Positions 34,775 to 44,979 are shown, counted from the first letter of the stretch. The stretch: DNA of 64,000 nt from Gaetbulibacter_B jejuensis (GCF_039524015.1 NZ_BAAAGF010000005.1:228444-292443); one strand, 5' to 3'. Notes: generated from the letters alone by a model not told the origin. Program-made: numbers and translations.

Positions 34775-35260
34775 CTACCTTAACCTGATAGGAATCCATA
34801 CTTCTTCTTCATTTTCAACATTCATAGGATTGTAACTTGCTGGCAATTTTTCAAAATGCGGTCTGTAGTCCAACTCTTAATTATGTTTTGGCAACCAATC
34901 GTTTAATACAAACTGCCATACTTTAGGGAAATTTGCCAATGTTCCCTTGTAGTTAATTACTAAGTAATCACCTCCTTTTAAAACTAACGTTTCCATACCA
35001 TTTGGTACATTGTTAAAATTAGCTACTTCAACTGCAAACCATTTATCAAAAGTAGCTTGAGGTGTTATTACTTTAAAATCTTGTTGTTTATAATCCTGTA
35101 TCGAAAACGTATGTTCTCCCACCCTATTTAAAACTTCATTCTTCCTAGGCATAAATGTTCTAGCTAGCTTACTCATTTCCATAGACATACTTTGAAATGT
35201 TACCGAAGCTTTCATACCAATAACCAAAACATCTTTTGCTGTTATAACCTTACAATCCAT
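34775..35260 (-). pseudogene. GyrI-like small-molecule-binding domain gene, interrupted by an in-frame TAA
   Basis: The first 127 codons (ATG 35260 to TAA 34877) encode the GyrI/AraC-effector-binding fold: WQFVLNDWLPKHN near the end is the typical block. The same frame continues after the TAA with ELDYRPHFEKLPASYN and EEEVWIPIRLR, the normal end of the family (usually Y-E/Q-L-D-x-RPHFE...IPI), to a TAG at 34775-34777. Thus one base change (TAT or TAC to TAA) has cut off the last 33 residues. It may be a pseudogene or a shortened but folded protein. It overlaps the upstream fused kinase gene by 11 bases. Confidence 0.75.
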
Positions 35261-36383
35261 TAGAAATCTGCTCTAAAACCCATAAATAATCTTCTCTACT
35301 GCTCACAAAATCCTTATCTGAAATATCAATAATCTTTACGTTGAGCTCAGTTTGGTTTTTTAAAAACTCTAAATATCCAGCATTAATTTTTTCGAGATAG
35401 TCGTTATCTATATTCTGCTCATAATCTCTACCTCTCTTTTTTATGTTTTCTTGTAAGCGTTTTGTGTTTTGATACAAATACACATACAATTCAGGTTTTG
35501 CAATGTCCTTATACATTAAGTAAAACAACTTTCGGTAGAGTTTAAATTCGTCTTCAGGCAACGTGATTTTTGAAAAAATCAACGATTTATAAATATCATA
35601 ATCGCTAACTATAAAATCTTTAAAGAGATCTAGCTGAGAAAGATCGTCACTTATTTGTTGGTATCGATCTGCTAAAAAAGACATTTCCAAAGTAAAGGCA
35701 TAGCGTTGCGCATCTTCGTAAAACTTTGGTAAAAACGGATTATCAGCAAAACGCTCTAAAATAAGTTTAGCATTGAAATCTTGAGCAATTTGAGTAGACA
35801 AACTGGTTTTTCCTGCTCCAATATTTCCTTCAATAGCAATATAGTTGTAACCTGACAACTTGTATTGCTTTATTGGGTTTTTCAACCAAATATTAATGGT
35901 TTCAATAGCGCTTTTATCGTCACAGTCTTGCAGTAATTCGGTAATACTTTTTTGATAAACAGGATGTTGATATTTTGGCGCAATATCAAATAAAGGCTGC
36001 AACACAAACTTACGTTTATGCAACTCTTTATGAGGTACAACAAGGTCTTTGCTTTCAATTATTTCGTCATTAAAAAACAAGACATCCAAATCGATAGTTC
36101 GTGCTTCGTATCCAGAATTTTCAGTACGTTGACGTCCTAATTGTGTTTCAATTTGCAACAATTGCTGTAACACATCTTGAGCCTCAAGAGACGTTTCAAT
36201 AAGCAAACATGTGTTTAAAAAGTCGTCGCTTTCAAAGCCTAAAGCAGGTGTATTGTATACTTTCGAAATAATATTTACCTTTCCTATTTGCTTAAAAATA
36301 AGATCTACAGCATCTTGCAGATGTTTTAATCTATCTCCTTTATTGCTCCCTAATGCGATGTAAACTTTGTTGGTATTGCTCAT
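35250..36383 (-). CDS. folK: bifunctional FolK (HPPK) and deoxynucleoside kinase
   Basis: 377 residues from the ATG at 36383 (a TTG four codons upstream is less likely). Residues 1-165 are FolK: YIALGSNKGDR, TIDLDVLFF and HKELHKRKFVL; this step makes the dihydropterin pyrophosphate for folate. Residues 175-377 are a deoxynucleoside kinase: P-loop EGNIGAGKTSLS, LERFADNPFLPKF and the lid KKRGRDYEQNID. This fusion is known in Flavobacteriia. The two parts act in folate and dNTP supply. Confidence 0.93.
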   Translation of the reverse strand: MSNTNKVYIALGSNKGDRLKHLQDAVDLIFKQIGKVNIISKVYNTPALGFESDDFLNTCLLIETSLEAQDVLQQLLQIETQLGRQRTENSGYEARTIDLDVLFFNDEIIESKDLVVPHKELHKRKFVLQPLFDIAPKYQHPVYQKSITELLQDCDDKSAIETINIWLKNPIKQYKLSGYNYIAIEGNIGAGKTSLSTQIAQDFNAKLILERFADNPFLPKFYEDAQRYAFTLEMSFLADRYQQISDDLSQLDLFKDFIVSDYDIYKSLIFSKITLPEDEFKLYRKLFYLMYKDIAKPELYVYLYQNTKRLQENIKKRGRDYEQNIDNDYLEKINAGYLEFLKNQTELNVKIIDISDKDFVSSREDYLWVLEQISNGL

Positions 36384-36455
36384 AACAGGCTTCAAAATAA
36401 GTAAAAGAAATTTTAATAGTTTATATTTACTAAACCTATTTATTCACAATTTAAA

Positions 36456-37160
36456 ATGACGTTAAAAGACAAACTTGCTTCACAACGAATTTACCTGCTC
36501 CTAGCTGCTTTGTTTATAACCTCCTTGGTGGTTTCTAATTTAATTTTTCAGAAGTTTTTTTATTGGTATCCTGTAGATGTTTCGGTTTTTGGAACAAAGC
36601 TTTTTGAAATTTCGGTTGGTATTTTACCCTATCCTGTTACGTTTTTAATTACTGACCTTATCAGTGAAATCTATGGGAAAAAGAGAGCTAACCAAGTTGT
36701 AGTTACTGGTATTTTTGCTTCGGTATTTTCGTTATTAATAATTTTTGCTGCCAACTCTGTTCCTGCTACTTCTTGGTCTTATGTTGACGATGCATTATTC
36801 TCAAAAGTATTCGGGAATTCTGCCATTGCTGTCTGCGCTAGTATGATGGCATATCTATTTGCTCAGTTTATAGATATTCAAATTTATCATTTCTGGAAAC
36901 GCCTTACTAAAGGCAGACACTTATGGTTGAGAAACAATTTTTCTACTTGGTTTTCTCAATTTGTCGATACCTTTACAGTATTAATGCTTCTTTGTTCATT
37001 TGATATTATTCCTTGGGAAAACTTCAAAGGCTTATTGGTTGCTGGCTTTTTGTTTAAAGTACTCGTCGCTTTATTTGACACTCCATTTTTATACCTTGGC
37101 GTATACTTGTTTAAAAGAAGGTTTAAGCTTAAAACCAATGAAGAACTTCAACTGCTCTAA
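36456..37160 (+). CDS. queuosine precursor transporter (YhhQ/VUT family)
   Basis: 234 residues with about six or seven membrane helices. The family block LITDLISEIYGKKRANQVV and the later FAQFIDIQIYHFWKR, FSTWFSQFVDT are those of PF02592 (YhhQ). It would import preQ0 or preQ1. No preQ1 riboswitch was recognised in the 70 bases upstream. It is divergent from the FolK gene. Confidence 0.9.
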   Translation: MTLKDKLASQRIYLLLAALFITSLVVSNLIFQKFFYWYPVDVSVFGTKLFEISVGILPYPVTFLITDLISEIYGKKRANQVVVTGIFASVFSLLIIFAANSVPATSWSYVDDALFSKVFGNSAIAVCASMMAYLFAQFIDIQIYHFWKRLTKGRHLWLRNNFSTWFSQFVDTFTVLMLLCSFDIIPWENFKGLLVAGFLFKVLVALFDTPFLYLGVYLFKRRFKLKTNEELQLL

Positions 37161-37376
37161 AAATGTTAAAGTTTATTTAACCTTTTGACTTATTAAGTTT
37201 ACGCGTGTCTAACTTAAAGATTGTTAAATTTGCTTTGCATCAACCAATCTGCTATTTTATACGTATATACTTACACAAACCAACTTATGACATGTCCAGT
37301 TTTTAAAGATTACAAATTATCAATAATAACATTGAGGCATTGCATATAACCAACAACAAACACTAAAAATCATCTG

Positions 37377-40025
37377 ATGAAAAAAGCATTAAAAATATTA
37401 GGTATAGTAATTCTTATAGTATTTCTACTCCTGTTAGCCATTCCATTTGCGTTTCAATCTCAAATAAAGGATATGGTAAAAAACTTTATCAACCAAAACT
37501 TAAATGCCCATGTTGAGTTTAGCGATGTTAGCCTGAGTTTGATAAGGAGTTTTCCTCAAGCTCATGTAAATGTTGATGATTTGGTGATTACCAATTTTGA
37601 ACCGTTTAAAGACGAAACCTTTGCTACTGCAAAGAATATTTCGTTTACAATGTCAGTAAAAGAACTTTTCAAAAAAGCCGATGAAGACCCAATTGTGGTT
37701 AATTCTATAACTGTCGATGAAGCTTTATTGACGCTAAAAACCGATAAATTTGGAAACACAAACTACGATTTAGCAAAAAAAGACGACGCAACAAATAACA
37801 CTGACTCTTCAACTGAAAGCTCTAGTTTTTCGTTTGACATTGAAGATTATAGTATTAACAGTAGTGCATTAACTTATTTAGATGAAGGTGCCAATACCGA
37901 AATTTATGTTACTGAACTTAACCATAGCGGAAAAGGAACATTTTCAGCTGAAACTTCTGAATTAGACACTAAAACCGAAGCTAATGTGAGTTTAAGTATG
38001 GATAGCACAAAATACTTAAATAATAACCACATTAAGTTAGATGCCTTAATTGGCTTAGACCTCAACAACCAAAAGTACACATTTAAGGACAACAAAGGTT
38101 ACATTAACCAGCTACCACTTGAGTTTAAAGGGTATGTTCAAATGGTAGACGAAGGTCAAGAAATTGATATTACTTTTGAAAATCCGCAATCGTCATTCAA
38201 GGATTTCTTAGCTGTAATCCCTGAAACCTACTCCAAAAACATTGATGATGTAGAAACCTCTGGAGATTTTAAAGTTTCTGGTGTTATTAAAGGTTTGGTT
38301 TCAGAAACCACCATACCAACATTAGATATTAGTATTTTATCTAACAACGCATCGTTTAAGTATCCTGATTTACCAAAACGTGTTGAAAACATTACCATTG
38401 ACACAGCTATAAAAAACACAACAGGAAATGTTGATGATACTTTTGTAGCTATAAACACCTTGAATTTTAAAATAGACCAAGACGTGTTTAAATCTTCGGC
38501 AACTATAAAAAACATTACAAAAAACATGTTGGTAAATGCTAATCTTGATGGAACCTTAAACCTGAACAACATCACTAAAGCATACCCAATTGAGTTAGAA
38601 AATGAGTTAAGTGGTATTTTAAAAGGAAACCTAAATACTGCTTTTGATATGGAAGCGATTGAAAAAAACCAGTACGAACGCATAAAAAACAACGGTTCGG
38701 TAACGGTTTCTGATTTTATATTTTCTTCAGAAGATATTGTAAACCCAATTCATATTTCAAAAGCCGATGTTACTTTTAACCCAGGAACTGTAAGCCTTAA
38801 CAATTTTAATGCAAAAACTGGAGAAAGCGACCTAAATGCTACAGGAACTATTAAAAACCTTATTGGATTTTTACTAAGCGACAAAAAACTACAAGGAAAC
38901 TTTAATGTAAATTCTAACTATTTTGCAGTTAGTGATTTTATGGTTGCTAGTTCTGAAACAGAAGACACCAATAAAACTACTCCAGCTTCTGAATCATTAA
39001 AAATACCTGACTTTTTAGATTGCACCATAAACGCTAATGCTAAAACTGTTGTTTATGATAACTTAAACCTTAAAGATGTAAAAGGTGCTTTAGTGATAAA
39101 AGACCAAGAAGCAAAACTGCAAAACCTAACCTCATCCATTTTTGATGGTATTTTGGCAGTAACTGGAAACGTTTCTACCAAAGCAGATATACCAACTTTT
39201 AATCTTAGTTTAGGTGCAGATAGTTTTGACATTTCAAAATCATTTAAAGATTTACACTTGTTGCAAAGCTTAGCTCCAATTGCAAAAGCATTGCAAGGAA
39301 AACTTAATACTACTATTAATTTAGCTGGTAGTCTTGACAACGAGTTTTCGCCAAAATTAAGTTCTATTTCAGGTGATGCTTTTGCAGAATTGCTGACCAC
39401 TAAAATAGACCCAAAGGAAGGCGAATTGTTAAGTAAGCTAGAAGGCGCTCTAAATTTTGTAGACTTCAGTAAACTTAACCTTAATGATATTAAAGCTCAG
39501 TTAAAATTTGAAAATGGTAATGTCACTGTTAAACCATTTAAACTATCCTATCAAGATATAGGTATTGAGGTTTCTGGTTCGCATAGTTTTGAAAAAACCA
39601 TGTCGTATAACGCAGTGTTTAATGTACCTGCAAAATATTTAGGAAGTGATGTAAACAGACTTATTGGAAAAATAAATGACAACGACGTTAACAAAATCAC
39701 TATTCCTGTTACTGCAAACATTACTGGTTCTTATACGAGTCCGAAAGTTTCTACCGATTTAACAAGTGGTGTTTCTAATCTTACAAAACAACTTATTGAG
39801 ATTGAAAAGCAAAAATTACTTAACTCTGGAAAAGATAAAGTGAATGACTTACTTGGAAATCTTTTAGGTGGTGATAAAAATACCACTAACGAAACAACAA
39901 AAGACTCAACAGCTACTAAAACAGACACTACCACTACAAAAGACCCTGTTAAAGAAGGCGTTAAGAGCCTTTTAAATGGACTAATAAAAAACCGAAAGAA
40001 AACCGACAGTACCAAACAGCAGTAG
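37377..40025 (+). CDS. AsmA family protein
   Basis: 882 residues: an N-terminal membrane helix (ILGIVILIVFLLLLAIPFAF), the AsmA start (FSDVSLSLIRSFPQAHVNV, then FKDETFATAKNISFTM), a long beta-rich bridge region and the AsmA_2-type end (LLSKLEGALNFVDFS). The low-complexity Thr/Lys tail (TKDSTATKTDTTTTKDP) ends the protein. AsmA-like proteins span the periplasm and are proposed to carry lipids between membranes. No neighbour suggests a specific partner. Confidence 0.88.
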   Translation: MKKALKILGIVILIVFLLLLAIPFAFQSQIKDMVKNFINQNLNAHVEFSDVSLSLIRSFPQAHVNVDDLVITNFEPFKDETFATAKNISFTMSVKELFKKADEDPIVVNSITVDEALLTLKTDKFGNTNYDLAKKDDATNNTDSSTESSSFSFDIEDYSINSSALTYLDEGANTEIYVTELNHSGKGTFSAETSELDTKTEANVSLSMDSTKYLNNNHIKLDALIGLDLNNQKYTFKDNKGYINQLPLEFKGYVQMVDEGQEIDITFENPQSSFKDFLAVIPETYSKNIDDVETSGDFKVSGVIKGLVSETTIPTLDISILSNNASFKYPDLPKRVENITIDTAIKNTTGNVDDTFVAINTLNFKIDQDVFKSSATIKNITKNMLVNANLDGTLNLNNITKAYPIELENELSGILKGNLNTAFDMEAIEKNQYERIKNNGSVTVSDFIFSSEDIVNPIHISKADVTFNPGTVSLNNFNAKTGESDLNATGTIKNLIGFLLSDKKLQGNFNVNSNYFAVSDFMVASSETEDTNKTTPASESLKIPDFLDCTINANAKTVVYDNLNLKDVKGALVIKDQEAKLQNLTSSIFDGILAVTGNVSTKADIPTFNLSLGADSFDISKSFKDLHLLQSLAPIAKALQGKLNTTINLAGSLDNEFSPKLSSISGDAFAELLTTKIDPKEGELLSKLEGALNFVDFSKLNLNDIKAQLKFENGNVTVKPFKLSYQDIGIEVSGSHSFEKTMSYNAVFNVPAKYLGSDVNRLIGKINDNDVNKITIPVTANITGSYTSPKVSTDLTSGVSNLTKQLIEIEKQKLLNSGKDKVNDLLGNLLGGDKNTTNETTKDSTATKTDTTTTKDPVKEGVKSLLNGLIKNRKKTDSTKQQ

Positions 40026-40125
40026 TTTTTTAAGGTGTTTTTTAATTTTTATTGAAAGAAACAAGTATTTTCTTGCGTAACTCAATAAAAAAGTTAAGTT
40101 ATAGGTTCACATTTAAACACAAAGA

Positions 40126-40320
40126 ATGATAAAAATTGTACTAAAAGAAGGAGAAAGTATAGAGCGTGCTTTAAAACGCTACAAGCGTAAACACAGAAAT
40201 GTAAAGATTATGCAAAACCTAAGAGATGGTCAATTCTTTACAAAGCCTTCTGTAAAACGCAGACGCGAAATTCAAAAAGCCTCTTACATTCAGCATTTAA
40301 GAGATCAAGAAGAATATTAG
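40126..40320 (+). CDS. rpsU: 30S ribosomal protein S21
   Basis: 64 residues: KEGESIERALKRYKRKHR, then EIQKASYIQHLRDQ, matching bacterial S21. It binds near the 3' end of 16S rRNA and helps initiation. It is expressed alone and faces the DUF2797 gene 11 bases away. Confidence 0.97.
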   Translation: MIKIVLKEGESIERALKRYKRKHRNVKIMQNLRDGQFFTKPSVKRRREIQKASYIQHLRDQEEY

Positions 40321-40331
40321 TAGATACTAGC

Positions 40332-41123
40332 TTAAACGCTAATACCTACAAATAACCCTTCATTACTTCTTATATTGAAAACGGTTTGGTCTTCAAAAAT
40401 AAGATACTGTCCTTTTATACCCTTTAAAGTTCCTGTATAGCTTTTAGCTTTTAAAAGATTTAAGCTCTTTGGCTTTTCAGGGTATTTAATTACAGGAAAA
40501 TCTAAATTGGTTTCAGTATTACTTTCGATAAAATAATCTTTGGCTTCATCAGGAATGTATTGTTTTAATCGCTCACGCCATTCTACTAAGTTTTCATCAA
40601 CTATTTCGTTTTTTAACATGGTTCGCCAATTGGTTTTATCACTTACATGGTCCTTTAAAGCGACTTCGGTAATACCTGCTAAATAACGATTAGGTACTTC
40701 AACGATTTCAATAGCTTCATGAGCGCCTTGATCAATCCATCGTGTTGGCACTTGCGATTTTCTAGTAACTCCAACCTTTACATTACTTGAATTTGCCAAA
40801 TACACTATATGCGGTTGCAATTGCACTTTTTTCTCATACTCCAAGTCTCTATCTTCTTTATCTAAATGTGCAGTACTTAATTCTGGTCGCATAATCCAAT
40901 CAGCCGCTTGTGGAATATCAAAAAAGCAGCTTTTACAAAACCCTTGTCTATAAATAGGTTTATCTAAACCACAATTTAAACATTGGTATTTTATAAATTG
41001 AATGGTAATAGTTTTATCCAACAACTGGTTCATATTCAAAAAGTCAGATTCAAATACCAAATAATATTGAATAGGATTAGCATATTCGCTTTCCATTTTT
41101 GTTAACACACCTTGGTAGGTCAT
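40332..41123 (-). CDS. DUF2797 domain-containing protein
   Basis: 263 residues with four cysteines (CLNCGLDKPIYRQGFCKSC) that look like a zinc ribbon, then VYLANSSNVKVGVTRKSQVPTRWIDQGA, the signature region of DUF2797, and an RTMLKNEIVDENL end. The GIY-YIG-like VYLANSSNVKVGVTR stretch is noted, but the family function is unknown. It is divergent from the GH3 gene. Confidence 0.85.
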   Translation of the reverse strand: MTYQGVLTKMESEYANPIQYYLVFESDFLNMNQLLDKTITIQFIKYQCLNCGLDKPIYRQGFCKSCFFDIPQAADWIMRPELSTAHLDKEDRDLEYEKKVQLQPHIVYLANSSNVKVGVTRKSQVPTRWIDQGAHEAIEIVEVPNRYLAGITEVALKDHVSDKTNWRTMLKNEIVDENLVEWRERLKQYIPDEAKDYFIESNTETNLDFPVIKYPEKPKSLNLLKAKSYTGTLKGIKGQYLIFEDQTVFNIRSNEGLFVGISV

Positions 41124-41165
41124 AAAAAAAAGTATTATTTTTAGTTCAATAAATATAATGCAAAT

Positions 41166-42686
41166 ATGCCAATTCCTTTAGTAAATTCCATTGCTTCATG
41201 GTTTTTAAAAAAGCGATTTCATCAAATTGAACTGTTTTTAAAATACCCTAACGAAGTCCAAAACGAGTTGCTTTTAGAACTTGTTACTATGGCTAAAGAC
41301 ACCGAAATAGGGAAGAAATACGACTTTGAGTCAATTAAAAATTACAGCACTTTTGCTGAAAGAATTCCGGTTTCAACCTACGAGGATTATCATCAAGTTA
41401 TTGAACGTTCCAGAAATGGTGAGCATAATATTTTTTGGCCTAGTCCTATAAAGTGGTTTGCTAAATCTAGCGGAACTACCAATGCTAAAAGTAAATTTAT
41501 ACCTGTTAGTTACGAATCTTTAGAAGATTGCCACTATGCTGCGAGTAAAGATTTACTTTGCATGTACCTCAACAATAACGAAGAATCTCAACTTTTTACA
41601 GGGAAAAGTCTAAGACTTGGAGGTAGTAAAGAACTTTATAAAGAAAACGGAACTGTTTTTGGCGACCTTTCTGCTATATTAATTGACAACATGCCTTTTT
41701 GGGCTGAATTTAGCAGTACACCTAGTAGCAAAGTATCTTTAATGAGTGATTGGGAAGTAAAAATGCAAGCCATTGTTGACGAAACCATAAATGAAAATGT
41801 AACAAGTCTTGCTGGTGTACCTTCGTGGATGCTTGTGCTACTTAACAACATTTTAGAAACCACAGGAAAAAAGAACATTTTTGAAATTTGGCCAAATCTA
41901 GAAGTTTATTTTCATGGAGGCGTGAGTTTTGTACCATATAGAGATCAATATAAAAGCATACTTCCAAATAAAAATTTTAAATACTACGAAATCTACAATG
42001 CTTCTGAAGGCTTTTTTGCTATTCAGGACCAAAATAATTCAAGCGAGTTACTATTAATGTTGGACTACGGAATTTTTTATGAGTTCATACCAATGGATAC
42101 TTACGGAACTTCTCAAGAAAAAATAATTCCGCTAAGCGAAGTTGAAAAAGACAAAAACTACGCAGTTATTATTACTACCAATGCAGGATTATGGCGTTAT
42201 AAAATTGGCGATACGGTTAAATTTACATCTATAAACCCATACAGAGTTAAGGTTTCTGGAAGAACAAAACATCATATTAATGTCTTTGGTGAAGAATTAA
42301 TTATTGAAAATGCAGAAGATGCACTTAAAAAAGTATGTAGAAAAACCAAAGCTGAAATTGTTGATTATACAGCTGCTCCTATTTTTATGAAAGGCAAAGA
42401 AAAAGGAGCTCATGAGTGGCTAATTGAATTTAAAACGCCTCCTAAAGACATTGATTATTTTAACGAACTCTTTGACAATGCACTTAAAGCATTAAACTCT
42501 GACTACGAAGCTAAACGTTACAACAACATGACGCTTAATAAACCGCAAATACATGTAGCGCGTCAAAGTTTATTTTACGATTGGTTAAAACAACATAATA
42601 AGTTAGGAGGCCAACACAAAGTTCCTAGACTTTCAAACACTAGAGAATACATTGATGAATTACTTTCTTTGAATGGCACTTCTTAG
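41166..42686 (+). CDS. GH3 auxin-responsive promoter family protein (acyl-adenylate-forming)
   Basis: 506 residues. The adenylate-forming motifs are seen: WFAKSSGTTNAKSKFIPVS (ATP binding), YNASEGFFAIQD near 278, and WRYKIGDTVKF with VSGRTKHHINVFGEE. Plant GH3 enzymes join amino acids to acyl acids; the bacterial substrate is unknown. It starts 42 bases from the divergent DUF2797 gene and is followed by a weak terminator. Confidence 0.88.
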   Translation: MPIPLVNSIASWFLKKRFHQIELFLKYPNEVQNELLLELVTMAKDTEIGKKYDFESIKNYSTFAERIPVSTYEDYHQVIERSRNGEHNIFWPSPIKWFAKSSGTTNAKSKFIPVSYESLEDCHYAASKDLLCMYLNNNEESQLFTGKSLRLGGSKELYKENGTVFGDLSAILIDNMPFWAEFSSTPSSKVSLMSDWEVKMQAIVDETINENVTSLAGVPSWMLVLLNNILETTGKKNIFEIWPNLEVYFHGGVSFVPYRDQYKSILPNKNFKYYEIYNASEGFFAIQDQNNSSELLLMLDYGIFYEFIPMDTYGTSQEKIIPLSEVEKDKNYAVIITTNAGLWRYKIGDTVKFTSINPYRVKVSGRTKHHINVFGEELIIENAEDALKKVCRKTKAEIVDYTAAPIFMKGKEKGAHEWLIEFKTPPKDIDYFNELFDNALKALNSDYEAKRYNNMTLNKPQIHVARQSLFYDWLKQHNKLGGQHKVPRLSNTREYIDELLSLNGTS

Positions 42687-42767
42687 ACGAACGGTAAGTC
42701 GATGCGAATAAATCCGATAAACGACAATGTTAAAAACATCATAACGAATTTTTAGAGACCTTTATCC

Positions 42768-42791
42768 AAAACCTACTAAAAGTAGTTTTTA
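42768..42791 (+). terminator. weak terminator after the GH3 gene
   Basis: CTACT/AGTAG stem with AAAA/TTTT flanks around an AAA loop, followed by a T run. The stem is short and has one mismatch. Confidence 0.4.
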
Positions 42792-42941
42792 TCTTACATT
42801 AATGCTGTTATATTTACACCTCGATAATCAAAAACCCCTTTTTAAAATTTTGATTAACTAATAGCACACAAAGCAAGATCAATTATATCAAAATAGATAA
42901 AAAAATTGTATTGCAATTATTAATTACCAAATAATCCGAAT

Positions 42942-42975
42942 AAAAAAACCACTCTTTCGAGTGGCTTTTTATTTT
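42942..42975. terminator. bidirectional terminator between the GH3 gene and clpX
   Basis: CCACTC (42949-42954) and GAGTGG (42959-42964) form a stem with a TTTC loop, preceded by an A run and followed by a T run. It serves clpX (minus strand) directly and can serve the plus strand too. Confidence 0.75.
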
Positions 42976-44208
42976 TTAGGAAACTGCTTTTAGTTTCTTT
43001 AATGTTGTTTTGGTGAGCTTATCTTCGGCATAACTTTTTGTAACGTTAAGTTTCTTTTCTGTACCACTAGGCAACTCAAACATTGCATCGGTTAAAATTT
43101 CTTCACATAACGATCTTAAACCACGAGCTCCTAATTTATACTCAATAGCTTTTTCAACTATATAGTCTAAAGCACCATCAGTAATTGTAAATTCAATTTC
43201 ATCCATTTCAAACAGTTTTTTATACTGTTTAATAATAGCGTTTTTAGGCTCAGTTAAAATAGCTCTTAATGTTTTAGCGTCTAAAGGATCCATATACGTA
43301 AGCACTGGAAGACGACCTATAATTTCAGGGATTAAGCCAAAGTCTTTTAAATCTTTTGGAATAATGTATTGCAATAAATTATCAGAATCTAAAGTTACAC
43401 CTTCTTGTACTGCCTTATAACCAATAGCAGCTAAGTTGAGACGCTTTGAGATTTTCTTTTCAATACCATCAAAAGCTCCTCCTGCTATAAATAATATGTG
43501 TTCTGTATTTACTTCAATAAACTTTTGGTCTGGATGCTTACGACCTCCTTTTGGTGGCACATTAACAACTGTTCCTTCTAATAATTTTAATAAAGCTTGC
43601 TGCACTCCTTCTCCTGAGACATCTCTAGTTATTGATGGGTTATCGCTTTTACGAGCAATCTTATCTATTTCATCAATAAACACAATACCTTTTTCAGCTT
43701 TCTCAAGATTGTAATCAGCAGCTTGCAATAATCGTGTTAAAATACTTTCAACATCTTCTCCAACATAACCTGCTTCGGTTAACACTGTAGCATCAACAAT
43801 TGCCAATGGTACATTAAGCATTTTTGCAACTGTTTTAGCCATTAAGGTTTTTCCTGTTCCTGTTTGACCAACCATAACGATATTTGACTTTTGAATTTCA
43901 ATATCATCGTCACTTGGTGGTTGCAATAAACGCTTGTAATGGTTGTATACTGCAACAGACATTACCTTTTTGGTATATTCTTGTCCAATGATGTATTCAT
44001 CTAAAAACGACTTGATTTGCTGAGGTTTTTTCAACATCAATTCAGATGATAACTCAGCATTGTTGTTTTGTTTAGATTCTTCTAGTACAATGCCATGAGC
44101 TTGCTCAATACACCTATCGCATATATGCGCATCCAATCCTGCTATTAACAGATTGGTTTCTGGCTTTTTCCTACCACAAAATGAACATTCTAATTCTTCC
44201 TTTGCCAT
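42976..44208 (-). CDS. clpX: ATP-dependent Clp protease ATP-binding subunit ClpX
   Basis: 410 residues. Zinc-binding Cys8, Cys11, Cys30 and Cys33 (CSFCGRKKPE ... CDRC) and Walker A GQTGTGKT (114-121), followed by Walker B IVFIDEIDKIA, sensor and RPVLTYMDPL-type regions. It unfolds tagged proteins and feeds ClpP. It follows clpP on the same strand by 34 bases. Confidence 0.97.
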   Translation of the reverse strand: MAKEELECSFCGRKKPETNLLIAGLDAHICDRCIEQAHGIVLEESKQNNNAELSSELMLKKPQQIKSFLDEYIIGQEYTKKVMSVAVYNHYKRLLQPPSDDDIEIQKSNIVMVGQTGTGKTLMAKTVAKMLNVPLAIVDATVLTEAGYVGEDVESILTRLLQAADYNLEKAEKGIVFIDEIDKIARKSDNPSITRDVSGEGVQQALLKLLEGTVVNVPPKGGRKHPDQKFIEVNTEHILFIAGGAFDGIEKKISKRLNLAAIGYKAVQEGVTLDSDNLLQYIIPKDLKDFGLIPEIIGRLPVLTYMDPLDAKTLRAILTEPKNAIIKQYKKLFEMDEIEFTITDGALDYIVEKAIEYKLGARGLRSLCEEILTDAMFELPSGTEKKLNVTKSYAEDKLTKTTLKKLKAVS

Positions 44209-44242
44209 GTGCTATTAATTTTCTTAAACTATTATGAAATGA

Positions 44243-44920
44243 TTATTTGGTTGAACCTAATACTTCGTCAATCATTCCATACTCTTTAGCCTTATCAGCT
44301 TTCATCCAGTAATCACGATCACTATCTTCGTAAATTTTGTCGTAATCTTGACCTGAATGCTTACTAATAATTTTATAAAGTTCTTCTTTTAAGGTTAAAA
44401 TCTCACGCGCTGTAATTTCAATATCACTTGCTTGACCTTGCGCACCTCCTAATGGTTGGTGAATCATCACTCTTGAGTGTGTTAACCCACTACGCTTACC
44501 TTTTTCTCCAGCACACAATAATACTGCTCCCATTGATGCTGCCATACCTGTACATATTGTAGCTACATCTGGTTTAATAAGCTGCATAGTATCATAAATA
44601 CCTAAACCTGCATATACGCTTCCTCCTGGTGAATTGATATATATTTGAATGTCTTTAGAAGCATCTGTACTTTCTAAGAACAATAATTGCGCTTGAATAA
44701 TATTTGCTACTTGATCGTTGATAGCTGTACCCATAAAGATGATACGATCCATCATTAAACGAGAAAACACATCAAAAATTGCGATATTCATTTGACGCTC
44801 TTCAATAATATTAGGCGTTAAGTTTGTAGGATACATACTACTAATTATCTTATTGTAATATGTGCTGCTAATACCTTGGTCTTTTATTGCGAATTTTTCA
44901 AATTCTTTTCCGAAATCCAT
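44243..44920 (-). CDS. clpP: ATP-dependent Clp protease proteolytic subunit ClpP
   Basis: 225 residues from the ATG at 44920 (MDFGKEFEKFAIK). A longer frame opens at a GTG 16 codons upstream, but it would read the trigger-factor terminator, so I reject it. Catalytic Ser in GMAASMGA, His in MIHQPLGG, and Asp in DRDYWM region. It forms the ClpXP proteolytic chamber. It lies between tig and clpX. Confidence 0.97.
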   Translation of the reverse strand: MDFGKEFEKFAIKDQGISSTYYNKIISSMYPTNLTPNIIEERQMNIAIFDVFSRLMMDRIIFMGTAINDQVANIIQAQLLFLESTDASKDIQIYINSPGGSVYAGLGIYDTMQLIKPDVATICTGMAASMGAVLLCAGEKGKRSGLTHSRVMIHQPLGGAQGQASDIEITAREILTLKEELYKIISKHSGQDYDKIYEDSDRDYWMKADKAKEYGMIDEVLGSTK

Positions 44921-44944
44921 ATATTTTTTCAATAAATTATTTAG

Positions 44945-44979
44945 TAAAAAAAAAGCGTAAAACCTCACAGTTTTACGCT
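44945..44979 (-). terminator. rho-independent terminator after tig
   Basis: A perfect 10-bp stem, AGCGTAAAAC (44954-44963) and GTTTTACGCT (44970-44979), with a 6-base loop and an A run at 44946-44954 (T tract on the minus strand). It separates tig from clpP. Confidence 0.85.

Noticed and set aside
44921..44968. Longer clpP reading frame from a GTG at 44968
   Set aside because: The extension reads directly through the tig terminator hairpin (44945-44979); the ATG at 44920 gives the normal ClpP N-terminus.
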